From assembly GCA_937921775.1 (NCBI GenBank), contig CAKZUK010000066.1, forward strand, positions 1 through 46,698: 46,698 bases of DNA. The letters run 5' to 3'. The position numbers and the translations under genes are program-made. Below, in pieces: positions 32,210 through 41,325 of this stretch. The notes beneath the pieces are model-generated. The model searched no databases. It had not been told where the DNA came from and saw only the letters and a program-made list of their open reading frames with translations. Source of the stretch: an uncultured Saprospiraceae bacterium. Lineage in GTDB: Bacteria; Bacteroidota; Bacteroidia; Chitinophagales; Saprospiraceae. Position 1 is the stretch's first letter. The number at the start of each line of letters is the position of its first letter.

Positions 32210-33664
32210 TTATTTCCTCCCACGTGCCTCGCTAATCCAAATTTCCCAAACATTAAACATACGCATTGTAAACTCTAATTTATGTTGCTCAAACATTGCC
32301 TGAATTTCTGATCGACTCTGTTGCTTCCAAGTAATTTTGGAATCATCCATATTTGCAAATCCTAGAGTGAGCGCTGCAATAATTGCAGAATTTCTTTTCA
32401 AAGATTTCAGGTCAACTTTGTCGTAGGTGTCAGATGCCGCATGATAGTTTTGGCCATAGTTGGCAGATAGGTGGTTAGCTACCAAATTTCCAACTCCTTG
32501 CAGCATGAAGTCGAAATTGTCAGTTCCCACAATCGGCACATTGAGCTGAGTGAATTCGCCCAATGCTCCTACGGGTTTTAGTATCTCATCTACAGCCTCT
32601 ACTAGCTCCTCACGACCATTGGTAAAGAAGCCACTAATGGCGCCACTTCCAATATCAATTGAAAGCGCCATGATGTGTTTGTCCATATCTTTTTCGTATG
32701 CCTTGGTGTAAGCCCATGAGCCGAAGTAGCCTTGTTCTTCACCGTTCCAGAGTGCAAATCGAATCGTGCGTTTTGGTACGATACCGAGGCGGACCATTTG
32801 ACGTGCAATGTCTATCAACATGGTGACGTTGCAGCCATTATCATTGGCACCGGTGCCTAAGGCCCAAGAGTCTATATGCGCACCAATGATGATGATTTCC
32901 TCTGGTTTTTCAGAACCCGCAATTTCTGCAATAATATTATTGCTGGTAAATTCACCACCAACCTTTGCATCAATGTTGACGTCAATCTGAAGGCGGCCAT
33001 TATCTTCTAAAATGCGTATACAGCGCTTGGAATCTTCTCGCGACATCACGAATTGAGGCATGGTATTATTGGTCGCTTTGGAAGTTATAAATCGGTACAA
33101 TAATTTTTTTGGACGAGATGACATAAAGATGATTCCTTTGGCGCCATATTTATCTGCGAGTGTTTCCACATTTGCGGCAGCAGCATACTCCGCGAATAAG
33201 CCTCCGATGTCAAAGCATAAATCGTTTTGCACCAGCACAAAATTATTTCGAATGAGAGAGGCATTGCTTTTAAAATTATCTTTATCTCCATTACCAACAT
33301 AAATAAGTGCTCCGCCATACTGTCCGGGAGGAGATTGATATTTTGCCACCATGTTAGGGATGAATTCGGTAGTGCCAGTGATCTTCGCTTTGGTACTGCC
33401 GGCTAGCCATAGGACAGGCATTTGGAAAGGTTGCATGCGTGTATTAACTCCCGCTTGTCTGAACTTTTTTAAAGCCCATTCGACTGCTGCTTCATTAGAT
33501 GTAGATCCTGTTACGCGACCTCCAATGCGGTCACAGAGTTCTTGTAGGTCTTCTTCGATGGGTGTTTCGCCGAGCATGGTGCCGCTTAGTTGAAGCACAT
33601 CGTCTTGTGCAAAGGTGCTGATGCTTAGTAGTAAGCTTAGTAGGACTATTAATTGCTTTTTCAT
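32210..33664 (-). CDS. M28 family metallopeptidase (carboxypeptidase Q-like)
   Basis: The 484-residue product starts with a signal peptide (QLIVLLSLLLSISTFAQ). A PA-type insert lies at about 110-240. The di-zinc M28 core follows: His and Asp in IIGAHIDSW, Asp in GANDNGCN, Glu-Glu in WNGEEQGYFGSW, Asp in VGTDNFDF and His in NYHAASDTYDKVD. All five ligand positions and the catalytic Glu are present, so it should be an active periplasmic or secreted aminopeptidase/carboxypeptidase that releases amino acids from peptides. It is convergent with the CHAT gene and stands alone. No T9SS tail is seen. Confidence 0.92.
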   Translation of the reverse strand: MKKQLIVLLSLLLSISTFAQDDVLQLSGTMLGETPIEEDLQELCDRIGGRVTGSTSNEAAVEWALKKFRQAGVNTRMQPFQMPVLWLAGSTKAKITGTTEFIPNMVAKYQSPPGQYGGALIYVGNGDKDNFKSNASLIRNNFVLVQNDLCFDIGGLFAEYAAAANVETLADKYGAKGIIFMSSRPKKLLYRFITSKATNNTMPQFVMSREDSKRCIRILEDNGRLQIDVNIDAKVGGEFTSNNIIAEIAGSEKPEEIIIIGAHIDSWALGTGANDNGCNVTMLIDIARQMVRLGIVPKRTIRFALWNGEEQGYFGSWAYTKAYEKDMDKHIMALSIDIGSGAISGFFTNGREELVEAVDEILKPVGALGEFTQLNVPIVGTDNFDFMLQGVGNLVANHLSANYGQNYHAASDTYDKVDLKSLKRNSAIIAALTLGFANMDDSKITWKQQSRSEIQAMFEQHKLEFTMRMFNVWEIWISEARGRK

Positions 33665-33803
33665 GATGGTGCTTTTTGTTAAAGTATGATGAGAGCGAGG
33701 ATTGGACTGATTGAGCAGCTAGGAACGGATTTTTTTGGTGATCGTAAAATGAAAAGCCTTGAAAGATAAATACGTTTTGCGAAAAAAAAACATCTTAATC
33801 TGT

Positions 33804-34412
33804 TTAATCTGGGTGGAGATCTCCGGCAGCGGGTAAGACATTAATTTCATTTTGTTGGCTATGTATATCTAAAATTTGTACGGAGGTATCTTCTTCAGTA
33901 AAGAAGGTTGTCAATTCCAGGTGAACCAAAGAGCGTTCAATTTTCGAAACTTCTTCTCCCAATTCCATCCACCAAATCAGTTTAGTTTTAGGAAGATGAG
34001 CGGTAAGTGCCTGATAAGCTTGGAGCCAAAACATCCAATCATAGTTGGGTTTAAAAAATTCGGAAAGGACCAGAGACAATGTGGGGGCAAACTGCCGGAA
34101 CCAAAATTTGCGTAAATAATATTTGTGAATCACTTCAATTAATCGGGTGCTATCGTCAAATTTTTGAGCGATTTGATTGGCGTAAGGGATTGGGTTGTCG
34201 AGTACGTCTAGAGCAGGGTTTATACCATCCTGGGGGAAGCGGTCGGCATAATTCTTAACCTCAATTAATAGTAGCTCACCATTGGGTTTTATACAAATAA
34301 AATCAACCCCTTTCAGGCCAATACCGTTCACGTATTGATAGAACCGATGTTCGTCAAACTTGATGACTTTCCAATCTTTTGGAAAATTAAATTTTAAACC
34401 GCTTTCTTCCAA
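33804..34412 (-). CDS. PD-(D/E)XK nuclease-like protein of unknown role
   Basis: The 202-residue cytoplasmic protein has Asp37 in GLKGVDFICI and Glu51-x-Lys53 in LLLIEVKNY, spaced as in the PD-(D/E)XK nuclease fold; Glu21 could be the N-terminal acidic residue. Many proteins with this core are nucleases, Holliday junction resolvases or restriction enzymes. The rest is aromatic-rich (WMFWLQAYQALTAHLP, LIWWMELGEEV), with no obvious DNA-recognition domain. No methylase, helicase or toxin neighbour was found, so it does not sit in a recognisable defence locus. Neighbours on both sides are unrelated housekeeping-type genes. Confidence 0.62.
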   Translation of the reverse strand: MEESGLKFNFPKDWKVIKFDEHRFYQYVNGIGLKGVDFICIKPNGELLLIEVKNYADRFPQDGINPALDVLDNPIPYANQIAQKFDDSTRLIEVIHKYYLRKFWFRQFAPTLSLVLSEFFKPNYDWMFWLQAYQALTAHLPKTKLIWWMELGEEVSKIERSLVHLELTTFFTEEDTSVQILDIHSQQNEINVLPAAGDLHPD

Positions 34413-34449
34413 TGTGATGAATATTTAACGCTAAGATAGCAAATTGGAC

Positions 34450-34520
34450 TTAGCTATTGGCGATTAACTATTGGCTTTTCTTTATACGTGTTAGCCTAAA
34501 GCTAGTAGCTAAAAGCTAAT
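34450..34520. repeat. short AGCTA/CTATTGGC repeat cluster
   Basis: CTATTGGC occurs twice within 25 bases (from about 34454 and 34468). Then come GTTAGCC, AAGCTAGTAGC and TAAAAGCTAAT, which are built from the same AGCTA unit in both orientations. It fills the spacer between two divergent genes. The function is unknown. Confidence 0.4.
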
Positions 34521-34526
34521 TTCTTC

Positions 34527-34534
34527 TATCTTTG
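34527..34534 (+). promoter_or_regulatory. TATCTTTG -7 element next to a start codon
   Basis: TATCTTTG at 34527-34534 is an exact TAnnTTTG element only four bases before ATG 34539, implying a leaderless mRNA. No clear -33 element was found. Confidence 0.5.
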
Positions 34535-34538
34535 CAAA

Positions 34539-35282
34539 ATGATAAAGAAAATATTAAAATGGCTGGCCATAATTGTTGCAGTGCTTATCGCAGTAGTAAT
34601 CATTTTTGGTATAATAGCAAATGAAAAAATGCCTGAAGGAACACCTTCGCCAGAAGCTGATGCCAAGGCGAATAAAATGCTAGAGGCTATCAATTATGCT
34701 GCCTGGGATAGTACGACTTATGTGCAATGGTCTTTTCCTGGAGGTCATGATTATTTGTGGGACAAGGATCGAAATTTGGTGCGTATAGTTTGGGGTGATC
34801 ATAAAGTATTGCTCAATACGAAAACGGTAAATGGGAAGGCATTTAAAGGAGGTGTTGCTCTGGAAGGTAGTGCAGCCGATAAACTAATTCAAAAGGCCTG
34901 GAATTATTTCTGTAATGATTCATTTTGGTTGAATGCTCCTGCAAAGGTTTTTGATCCAGGGACCAGTAGAAGCCTAGTGACCTTGAAAGATGGAAGAGAA
35001 GGTTTGATGATAAGATATGAATCAGGAGGGGTTACACCGGGAGATACCTATGTTTGGATCATGGATGAGAATGGTTTGCCAGTTGCCTGGAAAATGTGGA
35101 TAAAAATTGTTCCGATTGGTGGAATTGAAGCAGGCTGGAGTGATTGGATTACTTTATCTACTGGAAGTAAAATTGCACAAGCGCATTCCACTGCTGGTCC
35201 TACCTTAAAGTTGACGAATGTCAAGGGCGAAATGGACTGGAAAGCGATGGGAGAAGAGAGCGATCCTTTTGCTGGGATGTAA
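34539..35282 (+). CDS. membrane-anchored protein of unknown function
   Basis: The 247-residue protein has a basic N-terminus and one hydrophobic helix (about 7-27, LAIIVAVLIAVVIIFGIIA). Its periplasmic domain is rich in Trp: AAWDSTTYVQWSFPGGHDY, VRIVWGDHKVLL, WIMDENGLPVAWKMWIKI. The pattern of paired strands and WxxG turns suggests a LolA-like or other beta-sheet lipid-binding fold, but I cannot assign a family. Translation probably starts on a leaderless mRNA from the TATCTTTG element. A strong terminator follows at 35306-35346. Confidence 0.65.
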   Translation: MIKKILKWLAIIVAVLIAVVIIFGIIANEKMPEGTPSPEADAKANKMLEAINYAAWDSTTYVQWSFPGGHDYLWDKDRNLVRIVWGDHKVLLNTKTVNGKAFKGGVALEGSAADKLIQKAWNYFCNDSFWLNAPAKVFDPGTSRSLVTLKDGREGLMIRYESGGVTPGDTYVWIMDENGLPVAWKMWIKIVPIGGIEAGWSDWITLSTGSKIAQAHSTAGPTLKLTNVKGEMDWKAMGEESDPFAGM

Positions 35283-35305
35283 AAAAGAAAGTTTGTAGTA
35301 AACAT

Positions 35306-35346
35306 AAAAAATCCTGCTAGCGCCTAATGCATTAGCAGGATTTTTT
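35306..35346. terminator. bidirectional terminator between convergent genes
   Basis: ATCCTGCTA (35311-35319) pairs with TAGCAGGAT (35333-35341). The stem is extended by five A-T pairs, and T-runs form on both strands. It serves the gene ending at 35282 and the kinase ending at 35407. Confidence 0.88.
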
Positions 35347-35406
35347 ATGCTACGATGAAATCATAATAGCAGCAACTTCTTTGTATGAAGCAAATAAGAT
35401 TTCTTT

Positions 35407-37467
35407 TTAATTCTGATCAGCCATTACTTGTACAGGCATCTTCGGAATGGAAACAAAAAAGGTAGTTCCGATCCCTGGCTCAGATTCAAGCCAAATACGT
35501 CCTTTCATATCCTGAATTACTTTTTTACAAATAGATAGCCCGAGGCCAGTACCGGAATAGTTGGATTGCGTATGCAATCGTTTGAACATATCGAATACCT
35601 TCTCATGGTATTGCGTTTCAATACCGATTCCGTTATCCTCTACTCTGATAATGTGCTCATCCATATTTTCTTCATGGCTGAGCTGCACTTTCGGTAGTTC
35701 GTTGGCATTGTATTTTATTCCATTGCTTATCAGGTTTTGGAATAGTTGCAATAGGTGCACCTTGCTGCCTTTTACTACAGGAAGTGGACAGGTTTGTACC
35801 TCTGCATTTTTCTGTCTGATGTCACTATCAATATTGTAGATGACATTTGCTAAAATTTCGTTTAAATCAACTTCTTTTTCCCACCCGGTCATAGATTGGT
35901 TATTTACTTTTGAATATTCTAAAACATCTTGAACAAGGGTATACATTTGTTTGGCGTTATCTGTTGCAAACGTAATGTATTCCTCGATTTTTTCGTACTT
36001 TTTTTCCTTGAGCCGTTTATTACACAAGCCAAGGAAACTAACAATATTTCTGAGGGGAGATTTTAGATCATGAGAAGCAATGTATGCGAACCGTTCAAGT
36101 TCCAGATTGGACTGTTTTAGTTTCTCATTGGTAATCTGGAGCTCGTTGTTAGCGATTTTAAGATCGCCTGTACGTGCCTTTACTTCTGCCTCTAGTCGTT
36201 TGTTATATAGGTTTTTAGATTTATAACTATTGTACAATAATATAGCCAGAATTACCAAAAGAAAGGTAATTATGAACATAGCCTGTGATTTTGTTTTTTG
36301 TTTTTTGATAGTGGTGGCGTTTTCATTCTCTTTTGATAAGAGATGAAGGTATTCATATTGCTTTTTATTAGACAGATATTTTAATTTTTGACTGGACAGT
36401 TGTTGTTTTATTTTATTGTTATTTAAGCTATCTTTAATTTGAGTATATTTTTGAAAATAGGAATAAGCTTCTTTGTGATTTCCTTGCTTTATTGATGCCT
36501 TATGTAGGTGGTCATAGCTACTTAGTAAGAGTTTTTTGTCTTGTAAGGCTTCAGCAATTTCATTGGCTTTGTTATAAAAATACTTGACTTTATGCGGTTC
36601 AGGTCTCAGTTCGTAAATGGAACCTAATTGATTATAGGCTTTTGCCAAATGCCTCTGGTTGTTTACTTTTTTGGCTAGATTAAGTGCTTTGTTTGTTAAA
36701 CTTAATGATCGATCGATCTGTCCATTTAGTTTGTAAGCTTTGCCGTAGTTTAACAAAACAGTCATTTTAATAAATGGGACTTGCAAAGTATCTGCAATAG
36801 AGAGTGCAAGGGAGTCGTAATAAATGTTTTGTTGATAATCTTTGAGTTTGCCATATGAAACTCCTAAAGCATCATATGCGATTGCTAGGCCAGTTGTTCG
36901 ATTGACTTCTTGGAAATATTGAATGGCAGATTTAAAGTAATCGATGGCTTCTTTGTGATTGTCCTGACTGCTTTCCAACTTACCTAGTTTCATATTGGCT
37001 CTTGCCATTCCTAAAGGGGCATGTATACCTCTTAGCTCTTCTAGTTGCTTGTAGATAGCGGTAATTGCAGCTGAAGGGTTTTGAGTGTTCATGTAAAACG
37101 TAGCTTCAACACTGTGAATAGACGCCTTTTCCTTCTGAGTTAATGAGTTCAGTGGGATAAGTTTGATTTGATTTAAATATTTTAAAGCCATTTTGAAATC
37201 TCTTGGACTATTGCAATAAAAATTGAAAAGTAGTTCAAGTGATTTTAACTTTTGGCCATTGTCATTTAATTCTTCAGAAATAGTAAGCGATTTGTTAGCG
37301 AGTTTAACAGCTAGGTCAAAATCAATACTGATTTGTTTGTGGGCAGAATTGTAAGCTTTTGTATAGTTAAGAGAGTCTGTAGTTGAAGTAGAATTAGCGA
37401 ATGCATTAAGGCTAGAGAGGATAGTCCCAAAAAGTAGGATAAGTGTTATATTGTTATTTAGTTTCAT
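35407..37467 (-). CDS. TPR-containing sensor histidine kinase (orphan)
   Basis: The 686-residue product has a signal peptide (ITLILLFGTILSSLNAFA) and TPR helices at about 30-350 (AIAYDALGVSYGKLKDYQQN, LAKAYNQLGSIYELRPE). One transmembrane helix (AMFIITFLLVILAILLYNSY) lies near 395-415, followed by a coiled coil. The HisKA domain has His466 in IASHDLKSPLRN. The HATPase shows NLISNGIKYNA, DNGIGI and GTGLGLSICKKVI. The kinase core is of the cyanobacterial-phytochrome-like type with GxGLGLSI. All motifs are intact. No response regulator adjoins it. It shares its design (signal peptide, periplasmic TPRs, one helix, kinase) with the kinase at 3288-5843 but is clearly a different subfamily. Confidence 0.92.
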   Translation of the reverse strand: MKLNNNITLILLFGTILSSLNAFANSTSTTDSLNYTKAYNSAHKQISIDFDLAVKLANKSLTISEELNDNGQKLKSLELLFNFYCNSPRDFKMALKYLNQIKLIPLNSLTQKEKASIHSVEATFYMNTQNPSAAITAIYKQLEELRGIHAPLGMARANMKLGKLESSQDNHKEAIDYFKSAIQYFQEVNRTTGLAIAYDALGVSYGKLKDYQQNIYYDSLALSIADTLQVPFIKMTVLLNYGKAYKLNGQIDRSLSLTNKALNLAKKVNNQRHLAKAYNQLGSIYELRPEPHKVKYFYNKANEIAEALQDKKLLLSSYDHLHKASIKQGNHKEAYSYFQKYTQIKDSLNNNKIKQQLSSQKLKYLSNKKQYEYLHLLSKENENATTIKKQKTKSQAMFIITFLLVILAILLYNSYKSKNLYNKRLEAEVKARTGDLKIANNELQITNEKLKQSNLELERFAYIASHDLKSPLRNIVSFLGLCNKRLKEKKYEKIEEYITFATDNAKQMYTLVQDVLEYSKVNNQSMTGWEKEVDLNEILANVIYNIDSDIRQKNAEVQTCPLPVVKGSKVHLLQLFQNLISNGIKYNANELPKVQLSHEENMDEHIIRVEDNGIGIETQYHEKVFDMFKRLHTQSNYSGTGLGLSICKKVIQDMKGRIWLESEPGIGTTFFVSIPKMPVQVMADQN

Positions 37468-37672
37468 GTTTTTATAGCTCAGCTTAAAATATTCATAAAG
37501 CTTTGGGGCTTAATGGTTTGTCTTTGTACGGAAATTGTTTAGAGAAGTTGCTTTAAAGCAAGTTTATATCTAAAAATTGTCAATCTATTCAAAGAAGTTT
37601 AAATAACTTGTAAATTACTGATATCCAGTAACTTGCGAGGTAAGGGAGGAGCTGTGATGGGCTGTAAATACA

Positions 37673-37717
37673 ACTGATGCTAAAAGGCTTGGGGATTTAA
37701 AACCTATTAGCATCAGT
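37673..37717 (-). terminator. terminator-like inverted repeat after yaaA
   Basis: ACTGATGCTAA (37673-37683) is an exact inverted repeat of TTAGCATCAGT (37707-37717), giving an 11-bp stem with a 23-base loop. It lies just beyond the yaaA stop. Only a weak T-run follows on the minus strand. The gap between yaaA and the kinase start (37468-37736) holds nothing else I recognise. Confidence 0.5.
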
Positions 37718-37736
37718 AGGGAGTAAATATATTGTT

Positions 37737-38501
37737 TTATTCTTTTCCAAAGAACAGATTACTTTCGTCGGAGAGTTCTTTGTTGTATTGGTATCCGTCA
37801 ACATTGAGTTTGAAAAGAGACTTTAGGTCGGAGATTCTATTTTTTACAATTAAGTTAGCCATTCTTCCTCTTGCCTTCTTAGCGGAAAATGAAATAACTT
37901 TATACTGTCCCTTACGCAATTCTTTGAAGTGAACGTGCACGACCTTACCATTTGCCAGTTTAGGTTTGACCGAACTGAAATATTCCTTAGAGGCTAAATT
38001 TAAAATGACATCCCCCTTGCTCTTAGCCAAATCTTCATTAATAATAGCAGTAATTTTCTCGTCCCAGAATTCATAAAGATTTTTCGTACGCTTCATTTTA
38101 AGGCGGGTCCCCATTTCTAGTCGATAAGCTTGCATCAAATCCAATGGTTTTAATACACCGTACAAGCCAGAGAGAATACGAATGTGCTTTTGCGCAAAAG
38201 TCATATCCTTGGAGTCAAAGGAGTCAGCCTCAAGGCCCGTATACACGTCCCCATTAAAAGCAAGGATGGCCTGTTTGGCATTGTCTAAAGTAAATGGCGT
38301 TTTAAAACTGTTGAATCGATCAACGTTTAGAGTCGCTATGTTATCACTCACACTCATGAGTTTTTTAATACTGCTGGCTGATTTGGTTTTTAGTTGATCA
38401 ACTAATACAGTAGATTCCTCTAGTAAGCGCGGGGTAGAGTGTTTCTTAATTTTTGTTGGCTCAAAGTTTAAGCTCTTTGCCGGAGAAAGTAATACGATCA
38501 T
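37737..38501 (-). CDS. yaaA: YaaA, peroxide stress protein (DUF328)
   Basis: The 254-residue product matches YaaA throughout. It starts MIVLLSPAKSLNFE and contains AILAFNGDVYTGLEADSF, HIRILSGLYGVLKPLD and MQAYRLEMGTRL. Further on are LYEFWDEKITAIIN and VISFSAKKARGRMANLIV. YaaA is a cytoplasmic DNA-binding protein that lowers free iron and protects DNA from hydrogen peroxide in E. coli. The length and all conserved blocks are as expected. It has no operon partner here. Confidence 0.96.
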   Translation of the reverse strand: MIVLLSPAKSLNFEPTKIKKHSTPRLLEESTVLVDQLKTKSASSIKKLMSVSDNIATLNVDRFNSFKTPFTLDNAKQAILAFNGDVYTGLEADSFDSKDMTFAQKHIRILSGLYGVLKPLDLMQAYRLEMGTRLKMKRTKNLYEFWDEKITAIINEDLAKSKGDVILNLASKEYFSSVKPKLANGKVVHVHFKELRKGQYKVISFSAKKARGRMANLIVKNRISDLKSLFKLNVDGYQYNKELSDESNLFFGKE

Positions 38502-38586
38502 TAGTAATTGTTTTTTAGTTCTTATTTAGAACAAGAGAGTCTTCATCAGGTTCATATATATTCCCAAAATATAATAAAATTCGAAT

Positions 38587-39645
38587 TTATTTTTTGCTAT
38601 TCATATCCTCTTGTTGTATATCAATTTTCTCTTGCAATTTTGTTTTGACTGCTGTCCATTTCTCAATTCGGGCGTTAATTGCTTCCTTTTTTTCTTCTTC
38701 TGCAGCCTTTAACTCATCGGCTAGTGCTTTTAGTTTGCTATCAACTTCACTAAGTCGCTCTTTGCGTTTTTCAATAGATTCAGCTTCTTCTGCTTTATCG
38801 AAAATTTTATCTTCTGGAATATCTGTTTGAACAACCTCTTCGTGTTTTTTAACCTTTTTAGGGATGAAAACCGTTTCTGCTACCTGTCGCTGGTTCATAA
38901 AGTTAGGGGATACAATTTCAATATTGGCATCATGTAAAGCATCCAAAATCATGGCATTCAAACGAGATTGTGCACTAAGTACGGTTTTGATTTCAGTCAG
39001 CAATCCATACACTTTATACACAACCGAAAAATCTCCAAGTTCTGTGATACGAACAAAGCCATCCTGAAGCCCTGCTCGTTCAGCTGCATCCAATAAGGTA
39101 GTTTCTATTTTTTGTCGATTTACGTCGTATCCTAATGAGCAAACACCAGAAATGAAAGTCCCCGATGAGCGGGTAACGTGTACCGCATTCGTTGCTAGAT
39201 ATAAATTGGGAATAGTGGTCAAGTCCCTATTTTCAGTTTGTATTTCAGTATGAAATAATCCTCGTTCACTGACTCGTCCGAAGAAATCATTTACCCGAAT
39301 AAAATCCCCAGGCTTAAAGCAATTGATCATGCGGAGCATTATCCCTGCTAGTGCATTTCCTATAAAGGTAGCAGAGCTCAAGGCCAGTACTGCTGAGATA
39401 ACGATACCGATTAGGCTGGTAACCTGCCCTTTGAGTGAATCGCCTAAAGGCAGTGACAAGATGATAGCGATAAAACCTACCAGCATAATCCCGAACAGAA
39501 TAACGGAGCGAATAATCCCATAGTCTGTTTTGTTCTTTGATTGTCGATCCAGTATCTTTTTAGCTAAAGTGTAAATAAGAAACACCGCGGCAATGGTAAT
39601 GACGAGTCCCTTAAAGTCGAGTAATCCGTTGATGAAATTATCCAT
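38587..39645 (-). CDS. MscS-family mechanosensitive channel with C-terminal coiled coil
   Basis: The 352-residue protein has three hydrophobic segments at about 12-30, 45-68 and 75-105. The last has the Gly/Ala-rich pore-helix look (FIGNALAGIMLRMIN). It is followed by the MscS beta domain (KPGDFIRVNDFFGRVSERGL, then TTIPNLYLATNAV) and an alpha/beta domain ending near 255. A charged coiled coil at about 275-345 (ERLSEVDSKLKALADELKAA) extends beyond the usual fold. MscS channels open on membrane tension and release solutes during osmotic downshock. It begins 5 bases after the flippase gene on the same strand, so the two are co-transcribed. Confidence 0.9.
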   Translation of the reverse strand: MDNFINGLLDFKGLVITIAAVFLIYTLAKKILDRQSKNKTDYGIIRSVILFGIMLVGFIAIILSLPLGDSLKGQVTSLIGIVISAVLALSSATFIGNALAGIMLRMINCFKPGDFIRVNDFFGRVSERGLFHTEIQTENRDLTTIPNLYLATNAVHVTRSSGTFISGVCSLGYDVNRQKIETTLLDAAERAGLQDGFVRITELGDFSVVYKVYGLLTEIKTVLSAQSRLNAMILDALHDANIEIVSPNFMNQRQVAETVFIPKKVKKHEEVVQTDIPEDKIFDKAEEAESIEKRKERLSEVDSKLKALADELKAAEEEKKEAINARIEKWTAVKTKLQEKIDIQQEDMNSKK

Positions 39646-39650
39646 AATAA

Positions 39651-41090
39651 TTATTTCTTGATACTAAGTTTTTTCAATTGTTTGAAAGCTAAAATATACA
39701 GTAAGGCAACTACGACTATGAATTGTAAGCAACCAAACGCCATGTCTGGTAGATTTAAATTTTTGCATAAGATTTGTATGCCAACTATGCTTACAAATAT
39801 AATGAATGGTATGAGAATTAAATTTTTATAATTATGCTGAAGCTTAAATTTTTTCTGTGCCTGATAGTGAAAAATAAAAGCGGAGATCAAATTAGCTATA
39901 AGAATGGCTATGAGTGCTCCCCATATTTTCCAAACGGGAACTAGTTTTAAATAAGCAATGATTAGAATTACGAAAGAAATTACAGAAAGATACGTAACGT
40001 CTTTGGAGCGCTTTACAAATGATAATTGTTCATTGAATAGTCTGAGGTAAGCCCGCAAGAATATGGTAAAAGCAGCTAAAGTAAAATATGGAATAATGTA
40101 GAGATAATTTGGATTGGAGGTAATCAAATGTAGATTGTTGCCAATCAAAATGATACCTGAACTAGCTAAAAGGCAAACCGTAATGTAGAAAAGAATATAA
40201 TTATTAATCTCCTCCATTTGTTCTTCCTTTTGTTTGTAAGCTTCAAATAAAAAGGGCCGAATTGAATTTTCGATTGCCCCCATCACTAAAGGCAAAAGTC
40301 CAACTATTGTAATTAACAAAGCGTACTGTCCCACTGTTGCTAGTGAAAGGAATTGCTCTATAAAAAATCGATCACCACGAATTGAAAACCAATTTAAAAT
40401 TAAAAAAGGAATGACTGGTAATCCATAACTTAAAGAAGTTCGAACCATCTTTTTGTCAAAACGAAAACGAACCAATTCGAAATTTAAAAGGAATATTACA
40501 GTAGCGATTACTAAATTAGAAGTACAGGCTCCCAATAAAGAACCTTCAGCTCCAAGTTGTTTGAATACAATAAAATAATATTGAAAACCAACGGTCAGTA
40601 TGAGCGAAGCGATGCTATAGCGTGCAAAACTTTGGAGGCGAATTCCGTTTTTAAGAAAAATTAAATAAATGGATGTTGTCATTGACAATAGAGCATTGGC
40701 TACTGCCAAAAAGCCAAAAGGGAAAAAAGTAATCCGTGAATCTTTAAAAACAAGTTCAAAAAAAGTGGGTCCTATTAATGCGAATAGTAGCATGAAAATA
40801 AGAGAAAGCAACAAGGTGGCAGAGTAGATGTTTTGTAAGTATTTTTTTAACAACTGAGGATCGTCATTGTAGTCAAAATAGTAAGTGCGAAAGGCTGCCC
40901 CCAATTGCAGCGATGATATAATGCTTACGAAAGTTCCGAAAATCATCATCAAACTTAGAATTCCATAGTCCTCAGGACTCAGGTATTTCAGGTAGATAGG
41001 GAGTAAAAAAAAGCTTAAGGCAGGTCCCATAAAACCCAGTACTGTAAAGGTGATGGCCGACTTAATTGGATTGTTGTTATTGGATGTCAA
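39651..41090 (-). CDS. polysaccharide flippase (MATE/Wzx-type oligosaccharide exporter)
   Basis: The 479-residue product has 12 to 14 hydrophobic segments and starts with SAITFTVLGFMGPALSFFLL, like polysaccharide biosynthesis proteins. Typical features are IYLKYLSPEDYGILSLMMIF near residue 35 and YGLPVIPFLILNWFSIRGDR near 220. Such proteins move lipid-linked sugars across the inner membrane for capsule, O-antigen or exopolysaccharide. It is divergent from, and close to, a CDP-alcohol phosphatidyltransferase and a glycosyltransferase, which supports a role in a glycolipid or surface polymer. It is first in an operon with the MscS-like channel. Confidence 0.9.
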   Translation of the reverse strand: MTSNNNNPIKSAITFTVLGFMGPALSFFLLPIYLKYLSPEDYGILSLMMIFGTFVSIISSLQLGAAFRTYYFDYNDDPQLLKKYLQNIYSATLLLSLIFMLLFALIGPTFFELVFKDSRITFFPFGFLAVANALLSMTTSIYLIFLKNGIRLQSFARYSIASLILTVGFQYYFIVFKQLGAEGSLLGACTSNLVIATVIFLLNFELVRFRFDKKMVRTSLSYGLPVIPFLILNWFSIRGDRFFIEQFLSLATVGQYALLITIVGLLPLVMGAIENSIRPFLFEAYKQKEEQMEEINNYILFYITVCLLASSGIILIGNNLHLITSNPNYLYIIPYFTLAAFTIFLRAYLRLFNEQLSFVKRSKDVTYLSVISFVILIIAYLKLVPVWKIWGALIAILIANLISAFIFHYQAQKKFKLQHNYKNLILIPFIIFVSIVGIQILCKNLNLPDMAFGCLQFIVVVALLYILAFKQLKKLSIKK

Positions 41091-41199
41091 GTGTTTTGTA
41101 ATTGAACTAGCTTAGGTTTTATAATTGATCCGAATTAAAATTCTTTACATTTACTGTTTTAGGATTTTGAACGAAAGATAATTTTAAGTAATCAAGGGA

Positions 41200-41263
41200 A
41201 ACGACGGTACGCGTAAAAGGGAAGTCCCTCGTTGCGGCGATCTTTAAGTTATGCCAGTGGCAT
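41200..41263. other. hairpins in the divergent spacer before the phosphatidyltransferase gene
   Basis: AACGA (41200-41204) pairs with TCGTT (41229-41233) outside GGGA-AG-TCCC (41219-41228). A second hairpin is ATGCC/GGCAT at 41251-41263. A CGGTCTnTTCTC stretch is imperfectly duplicated at about 41266 and 41289. This is the 235-base gap between divergent operons. A minus-strand frame here (41119-41364) looks accidental. Confidence 0.3.
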
Positions 41264-41325
41264 GACGGTCTCTTCTCTGACAGCGAAGCGGTCTTTCTTC
41301 TCTCACAACGTAAAATTAGAAAAGA

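Noticed and set aside
33804..34412. Restriction-modification or other defence island
   Set aside because: No methyltransferase, specificity, helicase or toxin gene lies next to the PD-(D/E)XK-like gene; flanking genes are a peptidase and a membrane unknown.
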